From Pedobacter sp. (lineage in GTDB: Bacteria; Bacteroidota; Bacteroidia; Sphingobacteriales; Sphingobacteriaceae), in the NCBI GenBank assembly GCA_028287885.1, contig JAQBOT010000065.1, positions 1 through 26,534 on the forward strand: 26,534 bases of DNA. Reading direction: 5' to 3'. How positions within the stretch are numbered: position 1 is the first letter of the stretch; every line of letters starts with the position of its first letter. Below the pieces are notes generated by a model. It did no database searches. It was not told where the DNA came from and was given only the letters and a program-made list of their open reading frames with translations. Shown in pieces: positions 1-6,940 of the stretch. A program made the translations under genes and the position numbers.

Positions 1-1710
1 ATACCTAGCCGTTAAAGTTAGATCAAGGATATTATATAAGCCAGCACTCAGCGTTCCACTAAGCTGGGTCCTTAAACTTTCTAAAGCATACCTGGAAAAA
101 TTCGCATTCGATAGCGTTGTTTTAAAACTTGGATTGAGGTTCGTATAGGATGCTCCCATCCTTAGGCTATTCAGGGGATTTTGTGCTGTTAGGCCTTTAA
201 TCCGGTAGTCGGCGCTTAGCGTAAATCCATTTGTAGTAACCTCAGAAAAATTCTGCGGCTGCCATGGATCTGTTTGTACAGCTTTCACCCAGTCGATGAA
301 ATTTGAGATCCTGCGACTAAAGTAACTGGCATTGAAGTTAAGCTGCTCATCAGTATACTTCAATCCACCTTCTGCGAATTTCGATTTCTCTGCCCTTAGC
401 TGATCGTTTCCAATATTTGTAGGACCTTTATAATAAAGGTCTGTGTATGTAGGTAAGCGCTGTCCAGTCCCTAGGTTTACAAATGCTTTCCAGTTGCCGA
501 TAATGTTGTATCCGGCATCAATCCCCGGAAAAGCCTGCCATCCATAATCCGAATTGTAGTTCAGGTAAGAGCCGACATTAATTAGTAGTCGATCTACAGG
601 TTTGAACTTATACTCTCCGTAGATACCGCCATTATTGCGGTTCCGCTTGCCAAGGTTTGTGCTGTTAATATCTTCAAACCTTCCCTCGAACCCCAATCCA
701 AATGTGCCGATCGAAGTTTCGAAAGTATTGTTTATTTCTGCATCCAAAACGCCGGTTTCATGGTGATTGTGAAACTGATCTGGTTTTTGTTTGATGTACA
801 GGTAATCGTCTATATTATACCTGTAACTCAGTCTAGGCGTTATGGTCCAGCCCGGAGTAATGTTGCTTGTATAGGCTACACTGGCCAACGCCGTTTTCAC
901 TGTCTCCTCAGCTTCTTTGTCGCCAGGAGCAGCATAAAACGCGTTAGCTCCAAAGCTATTATGAATATAACCGGCCATGAGGTCCAGGTGATCAGTAGCA
1001 CCCGTATTGACTCTCCCCTGGTAGTAGAACTTCTGGTTATTGAATGCTGTATTGTAGCGATAACCGTTGCTCGCTTCCTGACCTGCGGAAAATAGGTGGC
1101 TGGAAGATTTTAGTGCCAGATCTCCGCTAACGCGCAGACCATAGTTCGCATAGGTGTCTCCGGAACTCTCGTCTTTCTTTAAGCTGCTACCTGCAAATAC
1201 ATTCGCCGTGATCTCATTTCGTACTGGATTCCGGGTAACGATATTGATTGCGCCTGTTATCGCATTTAAACCATAAATACGCGAGGCTGATCCGCGCAGG
1301 ACTTCGATGTGGTCGATATCGTCAATGGAGATCGGAAGATTCATCATGTTATGCCCGGTCTGGGGATCGGATACCTTAACGCCATTTAACAGGACTAGCG
1401 TTTCATCAAAAGTTCCGCCGTCCATGCTGATGTCAGCTTGCGACCCGGCAGGACCACGTTGCCTGACATCTACACCTGAAACAAAGCTTAGGAGTTCTGC
1501 TACAGACCTTACTGGTAGAGATTTAATTTTCTCCCGATCAATGATGGTCAGGTTTCGGTTTTGCTGAGAAAAAGGCAGTTTAATTCTGTTTTCCTTTACC
1601 AGAACTTCATTCAGGTGCGTGGTACTGTCTTGTTTGGAGCTAAGAGTTTGAGCTTTCGCGCAAAGACTGCTAAAAAGCAGGCCCAGGGATAAAATTCTAT
1701 GGAGATTCAT
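1..1710 (-). CDS. TonB-dependent outer membrane receptor, BtuB-like (C-terminus cut by window edge)
   Basis: The frame is open from ATG at 1710 to base 1, giving 570 codons with no stop, so the C-terminus lies outside the window. The N-terminus reads MNLHRILSLGLLFSSLCAKA and is a clear signal peptide. A TonB-box-like LNEVLV follows near residues 33-38. The plug domain covers about 45-150 and contains DGGTFDETLVLLNG and DHIEVLRGSASRIYG followed by AINIVT. The rest is beta-barrel sequence rich in alternating aromatic and polar strands. It lacks the carboxypeptidase-regulatory N-terminal domain of SusC, so it belongs with the small-ligand (cobalamin, siderophore, metal) receptors. The plug wording resembles the BtuB group, but the ligand is not proven. 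No cobalamin riboswitch fits in the short upstream gap. A promoter ends about 20 bases upstream, so it is a separate transcription unit from the glycan locus behind it. Confidence 0.9.
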   Translation of the reverse strand, partial: MNLHRILSLGLLFSSLCAKAQTLSSKQDSTTHLNEVLVKENRIKLPFSQQNRNLTIIDREKIKSLPVRSVAELLSFVSGVDVRQRGPAGSQADISMDGGTFDETLVLLNGVKVSDPQTGHNMMNLPISIDDIDHIEVLRGSASRIYGLNAITGAINIVTRNPVRNEITANVFAGSSLKKDESSGDTYANYGLRVSGDLALKSSSHLFSAGQEASNGYRYNTAFNNQKFYYQGRVNTGATDHLDLMAGYIHNSFGANAFYAAPGDKEAEETVKTALASVAYTSNITPGWTITPRLSYRYNIDDYLYIKQKPDQFHNHHETGVLDAEINNTFETSIGTFGLGFEGRFEDINSTNLGKRNRNNGGIYGEYKFKPVDRLLINVGSYLNYNSDYGWQAFPGIDAGYNIIGNWKAFVNLGTGQRLPTYTDLYYKGPTNIGNDQLRAEKSKFAEGGLKYTDEQLNFNASYFSRRISNFIDWVKAVQTDPWQPQNFSEVTTNGFTLSADYRIKGLTAQNPLNSLRMGASYTNLNPSFKTTLSNANFSRYALESLRTQLSGTLSAGLYNILDLTLTARY

Positions 1711-1733
1711 GTTTGGTTTTCAAATTGAAAGCG

Positions 1734-1767
1734 CAAATATAGGATCTTGACGGTGTTTAGCAGCAAA
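1734..1767 (-). promoter_or_regulatory. Bacteroidota-type promoter for the BtuB-like receptor
   Basis: On the minus strand, TTTG at 1767-1764 is followed after 22 bases by TATATTTG at 1741-1734, an exact match to the Bacteroidota -7 consensus TAnnTTTG. The spacer is slightly longer than usual. The implied transcription start lies about 20 bases before the ATG at 1710. Confidence 0.55.
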
Positions 1768-1811
1768 CGCTTAAACTATTCTAAATTGAACCGGAAAAGA
1801 ATGGGTAGTAC

Positions 1812-1848
1812 AAAAAAAAGGTTTTACGCAGAATATACGTAAAACCTT
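1812..1848 (-). terminator. Rho-independent terminator overlapping the 3' end of the small unknown gene
   Basis: On the minus strand, AAGGTTTTACG (1848-1838) pairs perfectly with CGTAAAACCTT (1828-1818) across a 9-base loop. A run of six T follows (1817-1812). The stem covers the last codons and the stop codon (1826-1824) of the gene it terminates. It separates the glycan locus from the downstream receptor gene. Confidence 0.8.
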
Positions 1849-2159
1849 GCGTTTCTGATCGGATCGCCTTTGATTGATAAAGTTTCACCCTTGTGATCAC
1901 GGGTCGCTTTGATCACGAATGGATCATTACCCTTATTAAATTCTTCAAATGCAAGGTCCAGCTTTACAATATGAGTATCAGCTGCAACCCTCCATTTTTT
2001 ATCTTGGTACAAGAAGTATCCACAGTCGATACGAGTATTGCCTTTAAGTTTGCCATCCAACCGGATAGAAGCATGATTCGCTTTTTTCAGAGGCAGTACC
2101 GCTTCCGTGTAAAATGTTTGAAAGTCCTTGTATACGGGTTTGCTATTGTTGGTAGCCAT
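1824..2159 (-). CDS. Small cytoplasmic protein of unknown function (111 aa)
   Basis: I do not recognise the family. The frame extends to a GTG at 2177, but that codon lies inside an exact -7 promoter match (2184-2177), so ATG at 2159 is the better start and gives 111 residues beginning MATNNSKPVYKDF. There is no signal peptide or membrane segment, and the protein is lysine-rich and mixed alpha/beta in appearance. A central part (GNTRIDCGYFLYQDKKW) and a C-terminal part (GETLSIKGDPIRNARFYVY) look like beta strands. It lies 48 bases after the glutaminase-like gene and is followed at once by a terminator that includes its stop codon. It may therefore be read both from its own promoter and by readthrough of the glycan operon. 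A role in glycan use is not supported by its sequence. Confidence 0.75.
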   Translation of the reverse strand: MATNNSKPVYKDFQTFYTEAVLPLKKANHASIRLDGKLKGNTRIDCGYFLYQDKKWRVAADTHIVKLDLAFEEFNKGNDPFVIKATRDHKGETLSIKGDPIRNARFYVYSA

Positions 2160-2176
2160 AATAATTCTTTTGGCCA

Positions 2177-2184
2177 CAAAAATA
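2177..2184 (-). promoter_or_regulatory. -7 promoter element upstream of the small unknown gene
   Basis: TATTTTTG on the minus strand matches TAnnTTTG exactly and lies 17 bases before ATG 2159. No TTG is seen at the expected -33 distance, so only half of the promoter is supported. Confidence 0.4.
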
Positions 2185-2207
2185 GATTTAATTATCCAGT
2201 ATATAAA

Positions 2208-4592
2208 TTATTTCACCATCCACTGATCAGCCAACAACTTTATAAAATACCCACCCACAACACTTCTGGCTTGAAAACCCACCATCTTACCTGTTGTAGT
2301 TTCATGCCAATCGCTGATTGGAACCCTGCTTTCGGTCTGCGATGCATAGCGATACACCGGCTTTACGAAGCGTTGGAAATCAGCGGCATTGTCGGTAAGC
2401 GTTGCAGTCCACATGATCCAGTCCGACTTTGTATACGTTTTACGGCTGTCTAAAGGCAGTCCGAAATCATTTTGTTTCGTTAAATAATAGGCTACTTCTT
2501 TCGAATATACTTTTTTCGGGAACAGGTTTAGCTTTAGCATCTTGTCCCAGATCAAATTGTATTTTTGGCTCCAGGTTGTATTATCTTTGAAAACCAAAGC
2601 ATAATGATCACCGGCATCTGCAAGCTCAATCCATTTGCCAGCCATTTCCAGCGCAGCCTTCCGGTATTTTACGGATACATCTTTCATACCAAGTTTTTCT
2701 GCCATCTGCGCATACGCACCAAGGGCCACGATAGCTTTTACAGACAAGTTGGTGTTGTGGGCAAGGTGGCCGGCAAAATCATCTGTACACAACTGTTTTT
2801 CAGGATCAAATCCTGCGGTCAGCAGGTAGTCGCTCCAAACGGTTAAAATCTGCCAGTGTTTTTTGGCGTATGTTAGATTTCCGTCGGCTTTCACAATGGC
2901 TGCAGTTAAAATAAGCATGTTTCCAGCTTCCTCTACTGGCATATCTTCCCCATAGGTTTGTCCATTGGCCAAGGGGTACGTACCAAGATCATGTGCAGGG
3001 AAAGGCTTCTTCCATTTTCCGCTTTCGCTATAATAGAAAATTCCGTTCAGCATTCCTTTTAATAGTTCCGGATTGTAGATCAGGTATTGCGGTGCGGATG
3101 GATAGGTAATATCAACTGTATTGATCGAGCCATTACTAAAGTTTTCTTTAGACATAAAAAGGATCTCTCCAGTCGGCGCTCGAACGATTCGGTGAGCAGC
3201 GATGCTCTGGCGATAAGCCAGTTTGCACAAAGCAGCATATTCAATTCCACCGGCTTTGATGGTTTTTGCATTTAGATCGGCATCAAAAGCAATACACCGT
3301 TTTAGGATGTCTGGAAACTGCGCCTCTGCAATCACAAGTTGATCGCTGAATTTCGAATTGTTATTCTTTTTCCATAAAGGTTTTAAGTTCTGCTGAAAAT
3401 ATTGGATCGGATCAGAGTCGTCATAGCCAACTATGATGTGCTTGGATATGGGTGCCGCAGCAACGGAACCAAAGTCCAGGTCTGTCGACAAATCAATCAT
3501 TGTGCCTGACTTTTTAAGTAGCTGCTGTGCCTTGTAGGCCTGTGGAACTGCAACATAAACGTAGCCCCAATCAATACGCAAGTCATCACCTTTTTTCTTT
3601 AATACAGGTTGTTCAACGCTTCCTGCTTTCAATATGGATAAGCCGCTTATGCTTTCCTGGGTGCCAGAAACCGGTTGGTCTGGCGTGTTTACAGCAAGTG
3701 TGGACGAAGCCGTAAAGTTTAGACGCACCAGGTGCTTTTTCCCATCTGCAGATTTAGCCACATAGTTGATGTAACTGATTGGCCTTTCTGTGAGTGCGAC
3801 ATCTTTGAGCAGTAATGGCGACATGAACGTCACATTTAAGTTAACTCCTCCACAAACAAAGTTATAGATTGTTCTGGTTGCTTCTACAGCAACGTTGGTT
3901 TGTTTTGCCAATAGCATGCTGTCATCCATGGCAGGCTCAGTTACCAGGTCAGCATCGATATGTCGTCCGCCAGCAGTGTTCTTGACATGTATTGCCAGGG
4001 TGTTGTGCCCAGCTTTTAATAATTGTTTATCTACGGGGATGTAGATGTAGTCCTGAACCCATCCTTCCTTCTCGTAAATGGATTTACCATTGAGAAAAAC
4101 AACGACATTATCGTCATGACTTAACTTCAGATACAACTTTTCTGTCGGTATGTTTTTAACATCAAAATCTTTCCTCAGGTAAATATCATCTGTTTTCCAT
4201 GTGGTTTTAACAGTTGATTCATCGTCCCCAAATGGAGCCTCAGCAGATTTCCAGCTTTGATCGGCAAAATTACTTTCCATCCAGGTACCTGCAGGAGCAT
4301 CGGTCAGGTATTTAAATTCCGGTTTTGCAACTGTTGCGTCAACTAGAGGAAGATAAGGCTTTACCTCTTGACCTAAAAAGCGGTATCGAATACCGTCAAC
4401 ATTGATGATACCTTCAAGAGATTGCGGCTTTCCAGTCCAATGCCTGGTAGGAGATCCATTTAGGTTGTTTGTAAAAGACCACACACTAAAATAGGTGTTG
4501 TTGGTGAGTAAGGGATAGGCTGGTGCCTGGTTTTGTGCCTGGACACTGAATAGCACAAAAAAGCCAATAGCAAAAAAATACAGTTTCTTCAT
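2208..4592 (-). CDS. Secreted glutaminase A-family protein (DUF5127/DUF4965/DUF1793)
   Basis: The start chosen is ATG 4592, giving 794 aa, because it opens a clean signal peptide (MKKLYFFAIGFFVLFSVQAQ). A longer reading to 4640 would overlap the upstream gene and place 16 polar residues before it. Residues 25-80 match the DUF5127-like opening (YPLLTNNTYFSVWSF, HWTGKPQSLEG). About 105-220 look like an inserted jelly-roll of the galactose-binding type (DDIYLRKDFDV, VVVFLNGKSIYE). The C-terminal half carries the family hallmarks GTYPLANGQTYGEDMPVEEAG (537-557, given here with its last Gly) and CTDDFAGHLAHNTNLSVKAI (602-621), which form an alpha/alpha barrel. The family is named from fungal glutaminase A, but bacterial members commonly sit in glycan loci and their real substrate is unclear. 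Here it follows a GH92 gene by 40 bases, which suggests an exported enzyme acting on the same glycoconjugate. Confidence 0.85.
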   Translation of the reverse strand: MKKLYFFAIGFFVLFSVQAQNQAPAYPLLTNNTYFSVWSFTNNLNGSPTRHWTGKPQSLEGIINVDGIRYRFLGQEVKPYLPLVDATVAKPEFKYLTDAPAGTWMESNFADQSWKSAEAPFGDDESTVKTTWKTDDIYLRKDFDVKNIPTEKLYLKLSHDDNVVVFLNGKSIYEKEGWVQDYIYIPVDKQLLKAGHNTLAIHVKNTAGGRHIDADLVTEPAMDDSMLLAKQTNVAVEATRTIYNFVCGGVNLNVTFMSPLLLKDVALTERPISYINYVAKSADGKKHLVRLNFTASSTLAVNTPDQPVSGTQESISGLSILKAGSVEQPVLKKKGDDLRIDWGYVYVAVPQAYKAQQLLKKSGTMIDLSTDLDFGSVAAAPISKHIIVGYDDSDPIQYFQQNLKPLWKKNNNSKFSDQLVIAEAQFPDILKRCIAFDADLNAKTIKAGGIEYAALCKLAYRQSIAAHRIVRAPTGEILFMSKENFSNGSINTVDITYPSAPQYLIYNPELLKGMLNGIFYYSESGKWKKPFPAHDLGTYPLANGQTYGEDMPVEEAGNMLILTAAIVKADGNLTYAKKHWQILTVWSDYLLTAGFDPEKQLCTDDFAGHLAHNTNLSVKAIVALGAYAQMAEKLGMKDVSVKYRKAALEMAGKWIELADAGDHYALVFKDNTTWSQKYNLIWDKMLKLNLFPKKVYSKEVAYYLTKQNDFGLPLDSRKTYTKSDWIMWTATLTDNAADFQRFVKPVYRYASQTESRVPISDWHETTTGKMVGFQARSVVGGYFIKLLADQWMVK

Positions 4593-4632
4593 CGGTTCAA
4601 TTTGGTTTAATGTAAAATTAAAGATAAATAAT

Positions 4633-6906
4633 TTATTCACTTGGTGACAAGGAATATGGCTTGTCCGCTGCCGAAGTGCCCCTCGTTTGTTCTGGCGTAG
4701 CTGACATCTCCAATTTCAACGTGCCTCCGTTTAATAGGTCACTGTGGTTAATGAAGTTGTGGCTATATGGCATGCCATTCAGTGTTGCAGATTTAATGTA
4801 AACGTTTTCTCTGCTGTTGGATGCTGCCTCAACAATAAACTTTTTACCATTTTCCAGTGAGATTGTTATTTTGCTGAACATGGGGCTTCCTAATACATAT
4901 TGACCTGTGCCCGGAGTAACACTGTAAAATCCGAGGGCACTCAGCACATACCAAGAAGATGTCTGACCCTGATCCTCATCACCCGGATATCCATTTTCGG
5001 TAGCATTGTAAAGTTTGTACATGATATCACGGGCATGAAACTGAGATTTCCAGGGTTGGCGCGCATAGTTGTACAGGTAAGGCATATGCTGAATCGGCTG
5101 GTTGCCATGGGCATACTGCCCCATGTTGGCGGCAACCATCTCGGTCATTTCATGAATCATTCCTCCGTAAGAACCCACATTTACCTTGCTTGGCTCAGAA
5201 AACACAGAATCGAGTTTGGCATTGAAGTTCTTGTTTCCGCCCATGATGTTGACCAAGCCCTGGATGTCCTGAAACACCGACCATTGCCAGTGCCAGGCAT
5301 TACCTTCTGTAAAGGGCCCACCCCACTCCGTTGGATCAAAATTCGGACGCCAGTTGCCTTCGCTATCTTTTCCTTGCATAAAACGGGTGGCCGGGTTGTA
5401 GACATTTTTGTAGTTGAACATCTGCCTTGAAAAAATATCTTTATAGAAAGTGTTTCCAGTCATCTTTGCCAGATTGAAGCCGCAAAAATCATCATAAGCA
5501 TACTCCAGGGTTTTCGCGGTTGCTTCCCGGTATTTGTTAAAGGGAACATAACCAAGATCATAGTACTCCTTCCAGCCATCACGGCCGTTAGAAGGGCCCC
5601 ATGGGCCCTTGTTCTGGGCTTCATGTTCATAAGCTTTGAGTGCCTGTTCAGGATCAAATGTCCGGATACCTTTAGACCAAGCGTCAGTAAATAAGGAAAT
5701 CGCATGGTTCCCGATCATACTTCCGCCTTCACTTGGAAAGGACCAGGATGGTAGCCAGCCACATTGGCTGTAGGCATCTAATAAAGCCTGCAGGTAGCGG
5801 CCATGCATGGTAGGCTGCAACAGGGTGTTCAGAGGAAATTGTGCCCGGAAGGTGTCCCAGAAACCTGTGTCCGTGAACATGTACCCGGGATGAATTTTTC
5901 CGTCGTACGGGCTAAAGTAATAGGGTTTTCCATCTTTACCGATTTCATAAAACTTTCTGGAGAACAGGCTGGCTCGGAAGAAGCAGGAGTAAAAAGTTGC
6001 CTTATCCGCTTCCGAACCCCCTTCTACCAGAACCTTACCCAATGAAGCATTCCACACGCGTGCTGCATTTTCCTTTGTTTGTTCCAACGTTTTGTCCTTG
6101 CCAAGTTCGCTGCCTAAATTCAGTTCGGCTTGTGCGGCACTGATGTATGATGAAGCTACCTTTACCTGCACCTTAGCACCCGATTTAAATTGTACGTATG
6201 CACCTTTTCCTTCGCCTTCTGACTGCAGGGAATCTGGTCTGATCCCATTGTTCTTGTTTTCCCAGGTTCCATAAGTATGAAATGGCTGGTCAAAGTAGAT
6301 GACAAAGAAGTTTTTAAACCCTTTCTTAAAGCCTTCTCCATTATTTACGTAACCGGTAATCTTCCGTTCTTTAGGGAAGATAAGGACTCCACTAATTCGC
6401 GTATAACCGTCTAATACGAGAAAACTCTTTTTATTTTTTGGATAGCTGAACCTCAAGTGTGCGCCACGCTCGGTCGGAGCAATTTCTGTGGTGATCTTAT
6501 TTTCAAACTGCACTTTATAGTAGTTCGGCTTTGCAACCTCATTGGCATGACTAAATTTCGCTTCCCGCTTGTTTTCATCAACAACCAGTTCGTCGTTCAT
6601 TGGCATGAGCGAAAATACGGCATAATCGCGGGTCCAGGAGCTGCACTGGTGCGCCTGCTGAAAGCCCCGAATGTGGTCTCTTTCATATTGATATTTCCAT
6701 CCATCGCCGTTCTTTCCGGTTTGAGGCGTCCAGGTATGCATCCCGAAGGGTAGTGCAGTAGTTGGGTACGTATTGCCCCGGGTTAATTCGTGTTTGGAAT
6801 TGGTTCCCTGCAAGGTATTTACATACCGGACAAGGTCTACCTGCTGTGCCTGTGCAACGCTGTACCCCAAGCAGAGGAAGAATAATGCGAATTGTTTGTA
6901 TTTCAT
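4633..6906 (-). CDS. GH92 family calcium-dependent exo-alpha-mannosidase
   Basis: The protein has 757 residues, the usual GH92 length, with signal peptide MKYKQFALFFLCLGYSVAQA. The N-terminal beta-sandwich holds GNTYPTTALPFGMHTWTPQTG (44-64). The catalytic alpha/alpha barrel carries GFWDTFR (348-354), TEGNAWHW (533-540) and GYPGDEDQGQTSSWYV (639-654). By comparison with the characterised Bacteroides enzyme Bt3990, Glu534 is the likely proton donor and Asp643/Asp645 the likely base residues. The family removes terminal alpha-mannose by inversion and needs Ca2+. The site usually read as GNEP is GNQP here (601-604), so the linkage specificity should not be copied from alpha-1,2 enzymes. It lies 34 bases after the unassigned enzyme gene in the same operon and probably acts in the periplasm or at the outer membrane. 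Confidence 0.95.
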   Translation of the reverse strand: MKYKQFALFFLCLGYSVAQAQQVDLVRYVNTLQGTNSKHELTRGNTYPTTALPFGMHTWTPQTGKNGDGWKYQYERDHIRGFQQAHQCSSWTRDYAVFSLMPMNDELVVDENKREAKFSHANEVAKPNYYKVQFENKITTEIAPTERGAHLRFSYPKNKKSFLVLDGYTRISGVLIFPKERKITGYVNNGEGFKKGFKNFFVIYFDQPFHTYGTWENKNNGIRPDSLQSEGEGKGAYVQFKSGAKVQVKVASSYISAAQAELNLGSELGKDKTLEQTKENAARVWNASLGKVLVEGGSEADKATFYSCFFRASLFSRKFYEIGKDGKPYYFSPYDGKIHPGYMFTDTGFWDTFRAQFPLNTLLQPTMHGRYLQALLDAYSQCGWLPSWSFPSEGGSMIGNHAISLFTDAWSKGIRTFDPEQALKAYEHEAQNKGPWGPSNGRDGWKEYYDLGYVPFNKYREATAKTLEYAYDDFCGFNLAKMTGNTFYKDIFSRQMFNYKNVYNPATRFMQGKDSEGNWRPNFDPTEWGGPFTEGNAWHWQWSVFQDIQGLVNIMGGNKNFNAKLDSVFSEPSKVNVGSYGGMIHEMTEMVAANMGQYAHGNQPIQHMPYLYNYARQPWKSQFHARDIMYKLYNATENGYPGDEDQGQTSSWYVLSALGFYSVTPGTGQYVLGSPMFSKITISLENGKKFIVEAASNSRENVYIKSATLNGMPYSHNFINHSDLLNGGTLKLEMSATPEQTRGTSAADKPYSLSPSE

Positions 6907-6940
6907 CCTGTTTTTATTTGTATAAGCCTAGCATCGTAAT

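Noticed and set aside
1711..1823. Cobalamin riboswitch before the BtuB-like receptor
   Set aside because: The gap is about 110 bases and the promoter lies within 60 bases of the start codon, leaving no room, and no B12-box-like sequence was seen.
1893..2453. A 186-codon plus-strand open frame
   Set aside because: It spans the ends of two supported minus-strand genes and the gap between them, and its translation has no family-like pattern.
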